Position numbers and translations under genes: made by a program. From Saprospiraceae bacterium UBA7328 (lineage in GTDB: Bacteria > Bacteroidota > Bacteroidia > Chitinophagales > Saprospiraceae), in contig DKPS01000142.1 in assembly GCA_002471345.1 (NCBI GenBank), positions 1-61,343 on the forward strand: a stretch of 61,343 nucleotides of DNA. Reading direction: 5' to 3'. Positions 45,188 through 53,984 of the stretch are shown here, one piece after another (within the stretch, counting starts at the first letter, position 1; the number at the start of each line of letters is the position of its first letter). Below the pieces are notes generated by a model. The model worked only from the letters and a program-made list of their open reading frames with translations, was not told the origin of the DNA and did not search any database.

Positions 45188-45676
45188 TCAAATCAGTCGT
45201 CGGTGCCAACTTTGAGAAAGAGGCACAGACCATGCATGTTCAAACTGCATTTTGGACTTAACTAAGTGATCCAATACTAATGATTCTTCAGAAAGTATTC
45301 CTTCTTCAATTTTTGATAAGACTTTATTTTTATGAATAGTAATGATTGAATTATCAATTAAAAAATCAAAATGAAGTCTATCAAAGAAATCTACATTTAA
45401 TGCTTTGCCGATATCCTTAATAAATCTGACTTGGGAATCAATAGAGCATCCACTTGCTTGATTTGAACTCTCTTCATCTAATAAGATTACGATAAATTTA
45501 GAATGATAAACCTGTCCAAATGCTTTCAAAGATTGGTTATGGGCGGTCCACTTTTCAGTAAACTGGTTCAACCAATTATCAATTTTTAGGGTTTCTTCTG
45601 CTGAAAGCAATCTATCTGATCTATAGATCCAAATACGTGAAGAATCTGAGAGTGATTCATAGCTTGATTTTGCCAT
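45188..45676 (-). CDS. Conserved Bacteroidota protein (often mislabelled ABC transporter ATPase)
   Basis: 162 residues with no signal peptide. It has RIWIYRSDRLLSAEETLKIDNWLNQFTEKWTAHNQSL, then FIVILLDEESSNQASGCSIDSQVRFIKDIG. The A-S-G-C-S-I-D-S block is the family hallmark. Databases often name it ABC transporter ATPase, but there is no Walker motif. It is the last gene of the minus run after two Fe-S proteins, 5 bases downstream, and may act with them. Function unknown. Confidence 0.7.
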   Translation of the reverse strand: MAKSSYESLSDSSRIWIYRSDRLLSAEETLKIDNWLNQFTEKWTAHNQSLKAFGQVYHSKFIVILLDEESSNQASGCSIDSQVRFIKDIGKALNVDFFDRLHFDFLIDNSIITIHKNKVLSKIEEGILSEESLVLDHLVKSKMQFEHAWSVPLSQSWHRRLI

Positions 45677-45681
45677 GATAT

Positions 45682-46461
45682 TTAAAGATTGTTAGCTTCT
45701 ACAATAAGTTCAGACAAGTCCAAGACCATAACTTCTTCTTGTTTTTCCTTCCCTTTGATACCATCTAATAGCATAGTGATACAAAATGGACAATTTGCTG
45801 TGACAATATCGGGTGATTGTTCAAGTGCTTCCTCTACCCTATCCTGATTAATTCTTTTATCCCCAGGTTCATCTTCTTTAAACATTTGTGCTCCTCCGGC
45901 TCCACAACAAAGTCCAGTGCTTTTATGCCGATCCATTTCAATAATGTCCACATCTAATTTAGACAAAAGAGATCTTGGTGCTTCATATTCGCCATTTACT
46001 CTCCCCATGTAGCAACTATCATGGTAAGTAATTCTCTTCCCTTCAAACTTTCCTCCTTCTATAGTAAGCCTTCCATCCTCAATAAGTGTTTGTATTAATT
46101 GAGTATGATGTACTACTTCGAACTCTCCTCCTAGCTTAGGATATTCATTTTTTAATGTGTTATAACAGTGAGGACATGTAGAAACGATTTTTTTAATTTC
46201 ATAAGATTTTAAAGTTTCAATGTTTTGAAGAGCTGACATCTGATATAAAAATTCATTTCCAGCTCTTCTAGCCGGGTCCCCAGTACATGATTCCTCATTT
46301 CCTAATATTGCAAAAGAAACACCTGCAGCATTAAGAATCTTTACAAATGCAGCAGAGACTTTCTTAGCCCTAGCATCAAAACTTCCAGCACATCCTACCC
46401 AGAATAAGATCTCTGGCTCTTTTCCTTCATTTTTATATTCTGCTATCGTTTTTATTCTCAT
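45682..46461 (-). CDS. (Fe-S)-binding protein with CCG domains (HdrB/LutA-like)
   Basis: 259 residues. Two cysteine-rich CCG-type blocks: EILFWVGCAGSFDARA with CPHCYNTLKNEYPKLGGEFEVVHHTQ, and TYHDSCYMGRVNGEYEAPR with GLCCGAGGAQMFKE and TANCPFCITML. This is the C-terminal half of heterodisulfide-reductase-B, GlpC or LutA-type oxidoreductases, which bind a non-cubane or 4Fe-4S cluster. It lies 11 bases after the membrane Fe-S subunit and should form a complex with it. The electron donor is unknown; ETF-to-quinone transfer is one plausible role. Confidence 0.9.
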   Translation of the reverse strand: MRIKTIAEYKNEGKEPEILFWVGCAGSFDARAKKVSAAFVKILNAAGVSFAILGNEESCTGDPARRAGNEFLYQMSALQNIETLKSYEIKKIVSTCPHCYNTLKNEYPKLGGEFEVVHHTQLIQTLIEDGRLTIEGGKFEGKRITYHDSCYMGRVNGEYEAPRSLLSKLDVDIIEMDRHKSTGLCCGAGGAQMFKEDEPGDKRINQDRVEEALEQSPDIVTANCPFCITMLLDGIKGKEKQEEVMVLDLSELIVEANNL

Positions 46462-46472
46462 AAGATCTTTCT

Positions 46473-47834
46473 TTAAGCTTTTTCAGAATTAAAATCTTGA
46501 GCCCATTGATCTCTAGAATCGGGCATTTGCCAAACAGCACCTCCATTCTCTATACTATTGAACATTGGTAACCAATCTGACGGGCCTTCCGACATTGTCA
46601 AAATATCATACCTCCGCATTTCCAAGATAGGTTCTAGTGGATTTATTAATACAGGACAAGCCTCTACACATGCATTGCAAGATGTGCATGCATAAATTTC
46701 TTCTTTGGTAATACTATCAAACAGAGATTTTCCATCTTCATAATTATCAGCATTTAGAGGCTTAGATTTATCCTTTTTGAATTCTTCAGACCCACTGTCG
46801 AGATTATTTCCTATTACATCAGCTCTATCTCTAATATCCATCATGATTTTACGTGGGGAAAGCTTTTTACCCGTTACATTAGCTGGGCAGACGGAGCTGC
46901 ATCTTCCGCACTCTGTGCAAGTATAGGCTTCCAAAATATTCTTCCAACTCAAATCAAATACATCCTTACTCCCAAATTCTGGAATATCTTCATTCATTTC
47001 TTCATCACCTCCCTCAGTAAGACCCATCATTGATTTTACTTCGTTCATTATTTCGGGCATGTTTGACATTTCACCCCTTGGTTGCAACTTATCAAAATAC
47101 ACATTTGGGAAAGCAAAGAAGATATGAAGGTGTTTAGAATGTGGAAGATAATTTATAAACCCAAATACTACCATTATATGCAACCACCATCCAGACCTTT
47201 CAATTAAGTGAAGAGCTGATTCTGATAATCCACCGAACAAAGCAGGTCCCAAGTGAGAACTCACTAAGAGATGACCGGTGTTTTTGAAGTGATCTGGATC
47301 AACTTGTTGTAAAACCACATCAGAGCCATTCATGCTAAATATTCCCATGAGTAAAAGTAATTCACCTATAAGAATCAGATTGCCGTCTTTAAAAGGCCAG
47401 CCTTTCATTTCTGCCATAGTAAATCGGGGCAACTTCAATAAATTTCTCCTTGCTAGGAAAACAATGGTCGCTACAAAAGCTCCAACAGACAAAAACTCGA
47501 TGCTATTAATGATCACGTTATAAAGTGCACCCAATTTATCTCCAAAAAAACGATGTATTCCAAATGTTCCGTCAATTATAATTTCAATGAGTTCTATCTG
47601 TGTAAAAAGAAAAGCCACATATATAAAGAGATGCATGATAGCAGGTATCCACCTCTTAAACATTTTCTTCTGACCAAAAGCAATTAATGCAACATTCTTT
47701 ATTCTATCACCTACATTTCCAGATATTTTCTCTGACTTTCCTAATCTTATATTTCTTACAATTTTAGAATACTGCTTAAAGGCAAAGAAAAATGTAATTG
47801 CCGCAATTAAAATGAATACAATTTGCTGAATCAT
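46473..47834 (-). CDS. Membrane 4Fe-4S dicluster protein (HdrC/DsrK-like)
   Basis: 453 residues. The N-terminal half has five to six membrane helices with several His residues (AIMHLFIYVAFLF, HLLVSSHLGP, GWWLHIMVVFGFINYLPHSKHLH) that could hold b-type haem, as in NarI-like anchors. The C-terminal half has two 4Fe-4S motifs, CTECGRCSSVCPAN and CTSCNACVEACPVL. This joins quinone-side membrane chemistry to iron-sulfur transfer. With the CCG protein downstream it forms a two-part redox module. The gene begins near 47834 with no strong promoter seen. Confidence 0.9.
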   Translation of the reverse strand: MIQQIVFILIAAITFFFAFKQYSKIVRNIRLGKSEKISGNVGDRIKNVALIAFGQKKMFKRWIPAIMHLFIYVAFLFTQIELIEIIIDGTFGIHRFFGDKLGALYNVIINSIEFLSVGAFVATIVFLARRNLLKLPRFTMAEMKGWPFKDGNLILIGELLLLMGIFSMNGSDVVLQQVDPDHFKNTGHLLVSSHLGPALFGGLSESALHLIERSGWWLHIMVVFGFINYLPHSKHLHIFFAFPNVYFDKLQPRGEMSNMPEIMNEVKSMMGLTEGGDEEMNEDIPEFGSKDVFDLSWKNILEAYTCTECGRCSSVCPANVTGKKLSPRKIMMDIRDRADVIGNNLDSGSEEFKKDKSKPLNADNYEDGKSLFDSITKEEIYACTSCNACVEACPVLINPLEPILEMRRYDILTMSEGPSDWLPMFNSIENGGAVWQMPDSRDQWAQDFNSEKA

Positions 47835-47972
47835 ATGATCAATTATTACCTTCCAAAGATTGACAAAAAAGTCAGTGCCTATGTGATAACAAGTATAATT
47901 ATTTTTATTCTTGGAGAATGCTCTTCCATGTTTTCATTTAGAAGTGCCTCAAAAGACTCTCATGTAAAACAC

Positions 47973-47980
47973 TACTTTTG
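47973..47980 (+). promoter_or_regulatory. Promoter -7 box for the phosphoribosyltransferase gene
   Basis: TACTTTTG fits TAnnTTTG exactly and ends 17 bases before the start codon, implying a very short leader. No good -33 box. Confidence 0.4.
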
Positions 47981-47997
47981 TTCAATATATCTAAACT

Positions 47998-48495
47998 ATG
48001 AATATACTTGACGATAAGGACATCAAACAAAAAATCACTAGGCTGGCATACCAGATTTTGGAAGAATATATAGAAGAGAAGAAAATTTATGTCTTTGGAA
48101 TTAATAATAATGGGAATAGGTTAAAAGATCAATTGATTGATACCATTACAAAAATTTCACCCTCATTTAATATTGAAAGTCATGAGATTCGTCTTAATCC
48201 AGCTGATCCTATAGGAACGGAGATTAAGACAAACATTGATATTCAAAAGCTTAATAATAAAAACGTTCTTATTATTGATGATGTAGCCAGTACTGGCCGT
48301 ACATTATATTATGCTTCCTCATATTTCCAATCCATTATCCCTAAAAGCATCAAAGTAGGTGTATTAGTCGATAGAAAACACAAGTCATTTCCTATTCATG
48401 TCGATTTTGTAGGAAGATCATTAGCTACGACTGTCAACGAAAACATACTAGTTTTTATAGAAAATAATGACGAATGGAAAGCCACAATCAACTAA
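47998..48495 (+). CDS. PyrR-like phosphoribosyltransferase
   Basis: 165 residues. The PRPP-binding loop VLIIDDVASTGRTL is at residues 90-103, and the later LVDRKHKSFPIHVDFVGRSLATTV block matches PyrR-type proteins. PyrR regulates pyrimidine genes or has uracil phosphoribosyltransferase activity, but no pyr gene or attenuator is nearby, so the role is uncertain. It stands alone between the Fe-S module and the TonB receptor. Confidence 0.85.
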   Translation: MNILDDKDIKQKITRLAYQILEEYIEEKKIYVFGINNNGNRLKDQLIDTITKISPSFNIESHEIRLNPADPIGTEIKTNIDIQKLNNKNVLIIDDVASTGRTLYYASSYFQSIIPKSIKVGVLVDRKHKSFPIHVDFVGRSLATTVNENILVFIENNDEWKATIN

Positions 48496-48687
48496 AAACA
48501 CACGATTTTCTTTAGAATTCTTACCGAATTACGTTAAAGTTTAATCTTTCTGAACGTATTATATCTTTTTTGATATAGAAAAATTAATAATTATTAATTT
48601 CACATTTCGTAACGCTTTGTTAACACTAGAGTTATATCATTGCGACGAATTTGAAAGACTATTAATTTGTTTAATTAAACCAATCTG
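48496..48687. other. Leader region of the TonB receptor gene
   Basis: 192 AT-rich bases. A weak promoter-like pair, TTTG at 48616-48619 and TATCATTG at 48635-48642, has one mismatch in the -7 box and a 15-base spacer. No hairpin or riboswitch-like fold was recognised. Confidence 0.35.
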
Positions 48688-51306
48688 ATGAGAAAGTTAA
48701 TCTTTACTCTTTTTATCTCATTATGCTGCGGTCTGGTAATGGCACAGACGACAGTTTCAGGTGTCATAATTGACGCTTCTACCAATGAGCCATTAATAGG
48801 TGCCAATGTGATGAACACAGGTACTCTTGATGGTACCATCACTGATGTGGATGGTACATTTACTCTTGATGTTCCTGAAAATTCAGGTGAACTTGAGGTA
48901 TCTTTTGTTGGATATCAGACGATGACTATTTCATTCGAATCTTCTGGTGGATCTTACGATTTAGGATCTATTTCTGCTCAGCAGAGTACAGTAGGACTTG
49001 AGGAAGTAGTAATCACTGGTACGATGGATATTGTACAGGACAGAAGAACACCTGTGGCTGTTTCTACTATTAGTCGAGCTGAAATACAGGCAAAAGGTGG
49101 AAATGTGGAATTCCCAGATATAATGAAGGCTACACCTTCAATATATGTGGCAGGTCAAGCAGGTGGATATGGTGATTCTGAAGTATTTACCAGGGGCTTT
49201 GATCAAACTAACACTGCATTCCTTTTAAATGGACAACCCATTAATGGAATGGAAGATGGAAAAATGTACTGGTCTAACTGGTCAGGAATGTCCGATGTGG
49301 CTTCCGCTGTTCAGGTACAAAGAGGATTAGGTTCTTCTAAATTAGCTATCTCTTCTGTGGGTGGTACGACTAACATTATTATGAAGTCGACTGAACAACA
49401 AAGAGGAGGGTCTTTATCTTACCTTCTTGGAAATGATGGTTACAACAAAGTTACTGCGTCGTATAACACAGGAATGGTTGATGGGAAGTTTGGGTTAACT
49501 GTACTATTGACGCACTGGCAAGGAAATGGCTGGGCTGAAGGGACAAAAGGTCAAGGACAGAACTACTTCATCTCCGCTGGATGGAAAACTGGAAAAAGTG
49601 ATTTCAACTTCTTGTTGACAGGTGCTCCACAATGGCATGATCAAAACTTTAATTCAAGAATTTCTGATCATTACGACGAGCAGGGTAATTTCAATATAAA
49701 GCACAATGGTAATTGGGGGCTTCTTAATGGTGAGCACTTCACATCAAGAAGAAACTACTACCATAAGCCAGTTGCTAATCTGAACTGGGAATTAACTCTT
49801 AACGACAAATCTAGTTTATCTACTGTTCTTTATGGCTCTTGGGGCCGTGGAGGTGGATCTGGAGGAATTGGCGACAGAGGGAATAGAAAATTTACAGCTG
49901 ATGGACAATGGGATTTTGATGCTATTGTGGCTGCTAACAGAGCTTCTCATGCATCTGGAGGTGATGGTGATGAATATGTATTAAGAAACTCTGTGAATAA
50001 TCACAGCTGGTATGGTGTGGTTGCAAATTATGAAACTATCCTTTCAGACCAATTGACATGGTCAATAGGAACAGACTTAAGATCATATAGAGGTTCTCAC
50101 TTTAGAGAAGTAAGAGATCTTCTTGGAGCTTCTGCTTATTCTCAAAGAGCTAATGCTAGATTTGGAGCTAGAGAGATTACTGCAGAATTTCCTGCAAATC
50201 CTTGGTCTGGAATATCTAACTTCGCTGATAAGGAGGATAGAATTGCTTATAACAATGATGAGACAATTAGATATGCTGGTTTATTTTCTCAATTAGAGTT
50301 TTCTAATGAGAACTTCTCAGGATATGTGCAGGGTGCTGTATCAAATCAGAATCATGTAAGATTTGAGTTGTTCAATGAAACAGAGCAAAATGAAGATTCT
50401 GAGAAAGTATCAAATGCTGGATATAACCTGAAAGGTGGATTCAGTATAAATACTGGAAGTAACAGTAATGTATTCATTAATACTGGTTACTACCAAAGAC
50501 AACCTTTTCATGATAATATTTACTTGAACTTTAGCAATTTCGTAAACCCTGTAACAGTGCCAGAGAAGATCTTTGGTTTAGAAGCAGGATATAAATATGC
50601 AACTAGAGATTTTGCTCTTAATATTAATGCATATAGAACTTCTTGGAAAGATAGAGCTTCTACTGATGTCTTAAGAGAAGGAGATATGTTGCCAAATGGT
50701 ATAGTTGTAGGAGCTGAAGATGTATTTCAAAATGCTGTTCAAGATCAATTACACACAGGTATTGAGATTGATTTCTCTTACGACCTAAACCAATCTTTCA
50801 AACTGAAAGGATTTACTTCAATTGGAAACTGGGAATATAATGGTGATGTAAGAAGTCAATATTATGATGATAATCGAGATTTGATTTATGAAAATACAGG
50901 TGAAACAATCAACGGAAGAAAAGTAGGAGGTGCTGCTCAAACTACTTTTGGGTTAGGAGCTGATTATAAAATCTCCAAAAATTTCAAAATTGATTTAGAC
51001 TATTTACAGTTTAGCAATCTTTATGCTAGAGTGAATGCTGATAGAGGTGAATTAAAATTACCTTCTTATGGAGTTATGGATCTTGGAATATCATATAGAA
51101 TTGACATGGATGGAGGAAACCTTCTTTCATTGAGAGCTAATGTTTTCAATTTACTTGGAAAAGAGTACATCTCTAGAGCTACTTCTACTACAGCTGCTAG
51201 TAATGTAGAAAGTGAAAATTGGAATGGAGTTAATAGAAGTAACTTTGTGATATTTGGAAGAACTAGAACATGGAATATGTCAGCTAGATATTCATTTGGT
51301 CGATAA
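48688..51306 (+). CDS. TonB-dependent receptor with carboxypeptidase-like N-terminal domain
   Basis: 872 residues. Signal peptide MRKLIFTLFISLCCGLVMAQ. A CarboxypepD_reg-like domain covers about 22-95 (TVSGVIIDASTNEPLIGANV, FVGYQTMTISF). A plug domain covers about 105-225 (VFTRGFDQTNTAFLLNGQPINGMEDGKMYWSNW, VQVQRGLG). A long 22-strand barrel follows, ending with NMSARYSFGR, an aromatic-rich last strand. It imports a large or scarce substrate using TonB energy. There is no SusD partner, no sensor and no transporter next to it, so the ligand is unknown. Confidence 0.95.
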   Translation: MRKLIFTLFISLCCGLVMAQTTVSGVIIDASTNEPLIGANVMNTGTLDGTITDVDGTFTLDVPENSGELEVSFVGYQTMTISFESSGGSYDLGSISAQQSTVGLEEVVITGTMDIVQDRRTPVAVSTISRAEIQAKGGNVEFPDIMKATPSIYVAGQAGGYGDSEVFTRGFDQTNTAFLLNGQPINGMEDGKMYWSNWSGMSDVASAVQVQRGLGSSKLAISSVGGTTNIIMKSTEQQRGGSLSYLLGNDGYNKVTASYNTGMVDGKFGLTVLLTHWQGNGWAEGTKGQGQNYFISAGWKTGKSDFNFLLTGAPQWHDQNFNSRISDHYDEQGNFNIKHNGNWGLLNGEHFTSRRNYYHKPVANLNWELTLNDKSSLSTVLYGSWGRGGGSGGIGDRGNRKFTADGQWDFDAIVAANRASHASGGDGDEYVLRNSVNNHSWYGVVANYETILSDQLTWSIGTDLRSYRGSHFREVRDLLGASAYSQRANARFGAREITAEFPANPWSGISNFADKEDRIAYNNDETIRYAGLFSQLEFSNENFSGYVQGAVSNQNHVRFELFNETEQNEDSEKVSNAGYNLKGGFSINTGSNSNVFINTGYYQRQPFHDNIYLNFSNFVNPVTVPEKIFGLEAGYKYATRDFALNINAYRTSWKDRASTDVLREGDMLPNGIVVGAEDVFQNAVQDQLHTGIEIDFSYDLNQSFKLKGFTSIGNWEYNGDVRSQYYDDNRDLIYENTGETINGRKVGGAAQTTFGLGADYKISKNFKIDLDYLQFSNLYARVNADRGELKLPSYGVMDLGISYRIDMDGGNLLSLRANVFNLLGKEYISRATSTTAASNVESENWNGVNRSNFVIFGRTRTWNMSARYSFGR

Positions 51307-51423
51307 GATAATTGAACAAGATCTTTTCATCTTCCAACTCATCTGATGCAATTGCATTAAGAGTAAAAGAAGGAGGAGAAGAGAATTCATTGTAATAAGA
51401 TAATCAAGTATATTATCTAGAAT

Positions 51424-51461
51424 AAAAGGGAGAGGTTCTTCATTGAACTTCTCCTTTTTTT
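51424..51461 (+). terminator. Terminator between the TonB receptor and the TrmH-like gene
   Basis: A 10-base stem (51429-51438 with 51445-51454, one G-T pair), a six-base loop and seven T residues. The outer A/T flanks pair as well, so it may also terminate the convergent minus-strand gene. Confidence 0.9.
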
Positions 51462-51966
51462 ATGAATTAGGTTTTGTAATTTCAAATAAACCAATAGCTA
51501 AAGCATGAGTAAGGTTCATTGACGTATTTGTACCGAACATAGGAATATGAATCACATGATTTATGCTTTCAAGTACATGAGATGAGATACCCAAATTTTC
51601 ATTGCCAATTATCAAGGCGACTTTTCTCTCCGATTTCCATTTCATCCTAGAAATATCCATGCTCTGATCACACTTCTCAAGAGCTACGCACATATAGCCT
51701 AGATTAGAATAATCTTCTAGTTCATTCAACATATCAGACTTTTGAGAAAGTCCTATTTTCCTAACAGTGTTTCTTGAAATTCTTTTTATTTTTTGATTAA
51801 TTTCTAGAGGCATTTCATTTACAAGAACAATTTTTGACGCTCCAAAGGCATCGGCCAATCGAAAAATCATCCCAATATTTCGTTTGTCTTTGATATGATC
51901 ACAAATTATTATGATATCCATTTCATGATTCTGATTTTGAATTTCACTATGTAATAATTGCTTCAT
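51460..51966 (-). CDS. SpoU/TrmH-family RNA 2'-O-methyltransferase
   Basis: 168 residues, the SPOUT domain alone. Motif 1 is DKRNIGMIFRLADAFGASKIVLV, motif 2 KVALIIGNENLGISSHVL, and motif 3 HIPMFGTNTSMNLTHALAIGLFE. These form the knot that binds S-adenosylmethionine. It lacks the extra N-terminal RNA-binding domain of larger family members, so it resembles TrmL-type enzymes. The target RNA is not evident. A -7 box lies upstream at 51999. Confidence 0.92.
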   Translation of the reverse strand: MKQLLHSEIQNQNHEMDIIIICDHIKDKRNIGMIFRLADAFGASKIVLVNEMPLEINQKIKRISRNTVRKIGLSQKSDMLNELEDYSNLGYMCVALEKCDQSMDISRMKWKSERKVALIIGNENLGISSHVLESINHVIHIPMFGTNTSMNLTHALAIGLFEITKPNS

Positions 51967-51998
51967 AACTGATCATGTGTTTTCTTTTAAATCATGGG

Positions 51999-52006
51999 CA
52001 AAAGTA
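51999..52006 (-). promoter_or_regulatory. Promoter -7 box for the TrmH-like gene
   Basis: On the minus strand TACTTTTG fits TAnnTTTG exactly, 32 bases before the start codon. No good -33 TTTG. Confidence 0.4.
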
Positions 52007-52110
52007 ATAGAAGATCCATTCTCTTTCGTTTTGGGTATAATTAAACAAAGCATAGGCTTTTAATATTCATAAATTTTAATTTTAGGTCATTAACACTAAG
52101 GCTCGAGTTA

Positions 52111-53157
52111 ATGAAGAAGATATACTTGTTTTTAATTGCTACGGTAGTTATTACCCTTTTGGTTCTACTTTTTTCTTTTATCAATAGAGATAGAATGATG
52201 GATAGAATCATAGAAATGGCACTAACACAAAATGTAACCAAAACAGAATATCTCGAAAATCGTGACGGTATTAGAGTTATAACACTTGGCACATCTTCTC
52301 CTATTCCAAATGAACGTAATCAGACTGGTACTGCTGTTTTTGTAGGTGGCTACTTTTTTCTTTTTGATGTTGGATACGGTGTAATACGCCAGGCTGAAAT
52401 TGAAAACTTACCTGTAGATCAACTTTCTGGAGTCTTCATTTCACATTGGCATTCTGATCATTTTATCGATCTTCCTTATGCTATAAATAGATCTTGGCAA
52501 TTGGGCCGAAATAAACCACTTGATGTTTATGGTCCTCAAGGCTTGGATACTGTCCTATATGGTATAGAAAAATTTCTCAAGTATGAAGATCAGCACAGGA
52601 TTACTCATCATGGAGAGGAGGTTATGAATCCACATCACTCCATTGTAAATCCAAGAATAATAGATTTATCTCAATCTTCAGCAGCAGTTATTTTTCAACA
52701 GAACGATCTGAAAATTTCTGCATTTCTGGTTTGTCATGAACCAATTGCACCATCTTACGGATTTAGAATTGATTATAAAGGAAAATCCGTTGCGATATCA
52801 GGTGACACAAGAGAAAATTGTAGAATTCTGGCCGACCAGATTCAAGATGTAGATTTGTTATTGCATGAGGCAATGCTGAAAGATGTGTTTGTTAAAGGCA
52901 GTGAAATATTAACAAAAAATGGCAATAGCAGGAATGCTAAAATACTCGAAGATATAATTGAGTATCACACTACACCATTAGAAATAGGGAAGATGGCGTC
53001 AGAGGCGGGAGTGAAAAAAGTTGTTTTGCATCATTTCGCCCCAGTACCAGATAATCTGATAATGGAAAGAAGGTATAAATCAGATTTGGGAAAGCATTAT
53101 AAAGGACCTATAAGTTTAGCTCAAGATGGTGATGAATATTATGTAAGTATAAAATAA
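52111..53157 (+). CDS. Metallo-beta-lactamase-fold hydrolase (RNase Z/arylsulfatase-like)
   Basis: 348 residues. An N-terminal membrane segment (about 4-24) anchors or exports the protein. The zinc motif H-W-H-S-D-H is at 112-117 (His112, His114, Asp116, His117), with SGDTRENCRILADQ and LLLHEAML and a final VVLHHFAPVP. The TLGTSSPIPNERNQTGTAV opening is that of the ElaC/AtsA group. With a membrane segment it is unlikely to be tRNase Z, so an esterase or arylsulfatase-like role outside the cytoplasm is more likely. The SDR gene starts 4 bases after its stop. Confidence 0.87.
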   Translation: MKKIYLFLIATVVITLLVLLFSFINRDRMMDRIIEMALTQNVTKTEYLENRDGIRVITLGTSSPIPNERNQTGTAVFVGGYFFLFDVGYGVIRQAEIENLPVDQLSGVFISHWHSDHFIDLPYAINRSWQLGRNKPLDVYGPQGLDTVLYGIEKFLKYEDQHRITHHGEEVMNPHHSIVNPRIIDLSQSSAAVIFQQNDLKISAFLVCHEPIAPSYGFRIDYKGKSVAISGDTRENCRILADQIQDVDLLLHEAMLKDVFVKGSEILTKNGNSRNAKILEDIIEYHTTPLEIGKMASEAGVKKVVLHHFAPVPDNLIMERRYKSDLGKHYKGPISLAQDGDEYYVSIK

Positions 53158-53161
53158 AGGA

Positions 53162-53947
53162 ATGAGCAGAATTAAGAAGCTTTTTGACCTTTCAGGAAAG
53201 GTCGCTATTATCACAGGAGCAAGCAAAGGTATAGGTGAATCAATGGCTAGAGGAATGGCTGAGCATGGAGCTAGTGTGGTAGTGAGTAGTAGAAAACAAG
53301 AAGCAGTAGATGCTGTTGCCACTACTTTTCAAGAAGATGGTTTAGAAGCAATTGGTGTGGAATGCCATGTAGCAAAAGAAGATCACAGGATTAATTTAGT
53401 AAATAAGACATTAGAGAAATACGGTCGCATAGATATTCTGATTAATAATGCTGGAACCAATCCATATTTTGGGCCAATACAAAATATGCCTCAAGAGGCC
53501 TATCAAAAAACTATGGATATCAATCTAAATGCTCCAATGGAGCTGAGTAAACTTTGTTATCCAGAAATGAAAAAACAAGGAGGGGGATGTGTAATTCACA
53601 TTAGCTCTATTGAAGGATTGCATGCTACGGCCTATTTTGCAGCATATAATTTAAGTAAGGCTGGACTTGTGATGTTGGCTCAGAATCAAGCTGCAGAATG
53701 GGGTCCTGACAATATAAGAGTAAATGTCATCTGCCCTGGACTAGTAAAAACAAAACTAAGCAAGGCACTTTGGGATAATCCAAATCATGAAAAAGCATTA
53801 AAAGGTATACCTTTAAGAAGAATGGCAATGCCCGATGAAATGGCCGGATTAGCCGTTTTCTTAGCCTCTGAGGCATCTTCGTATATGACAGGATCAGTGT
53901 TGGTAAATGATGGGGGAATCCTCCATGCTCCAATTATGACAGCCTAA
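53162..53947 (+). CDS. SDR-family oxidoreductase
   Basis: 261 residues. TGASKGIG at 18-25, NNAG near 95-98, catalytic Ser near 148, Tyr162 and Lys166 in Y-N-L-S-K. The ending SSYMTGSVLVNDGGILHA is typical. It is a different subfamily from the SDR at 2485. It lies between an MBL hydrolase and a dienoyl-CoA isomerase, so a place in acyl-CoA or lipid breakdown is likely; an acyl-CoA reductase role is inference. Confidence 0.9.
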   Translation: MSRIKKLFDLSGKVAIITGASKGIGESMARGMAEHGASVVVSSRKQEAVDAVATTFQEDGLEAIGVECHVAKEDHRINLVNKTLEKYGRIDILINNAGTNPYFGPIQNMPQEAYQKTMDINLNAPMELSKLCYPEMKKQGGGCVIHISSIEGLHATAYFAAYNLSKAGLVMLAQNQAAEWGPDNIRVNVICPGLVKTKLSKALWDNPNHEKALKGIPLRRMAMPDEMAGLAVFLASEASSYMTGSVLVNDGGILHAPIMTA

Positions 53948-53984
53948 TAGAAATGATCCATAAATAATTTTTCAATTATAGAAT

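Noticed and set aside
45131..45265. Small plus-strand frame (about 44 residues, Lys/Arg-rich) opposite the end of the S-G-C-S-I-D-S gene
   Set aside because: More than half lies antisense to a conserved gene, with no ribosome-binding site or homology that I can recognise.
47823..48011. Plus-strand 62-residue frame between the Fe-S gene and the phosphoribosyltransferase
   Set aside because: It overlaps the 5' end of the intact minus-strand gene, has no family features, and its latter half covers the promoter of the next gene.
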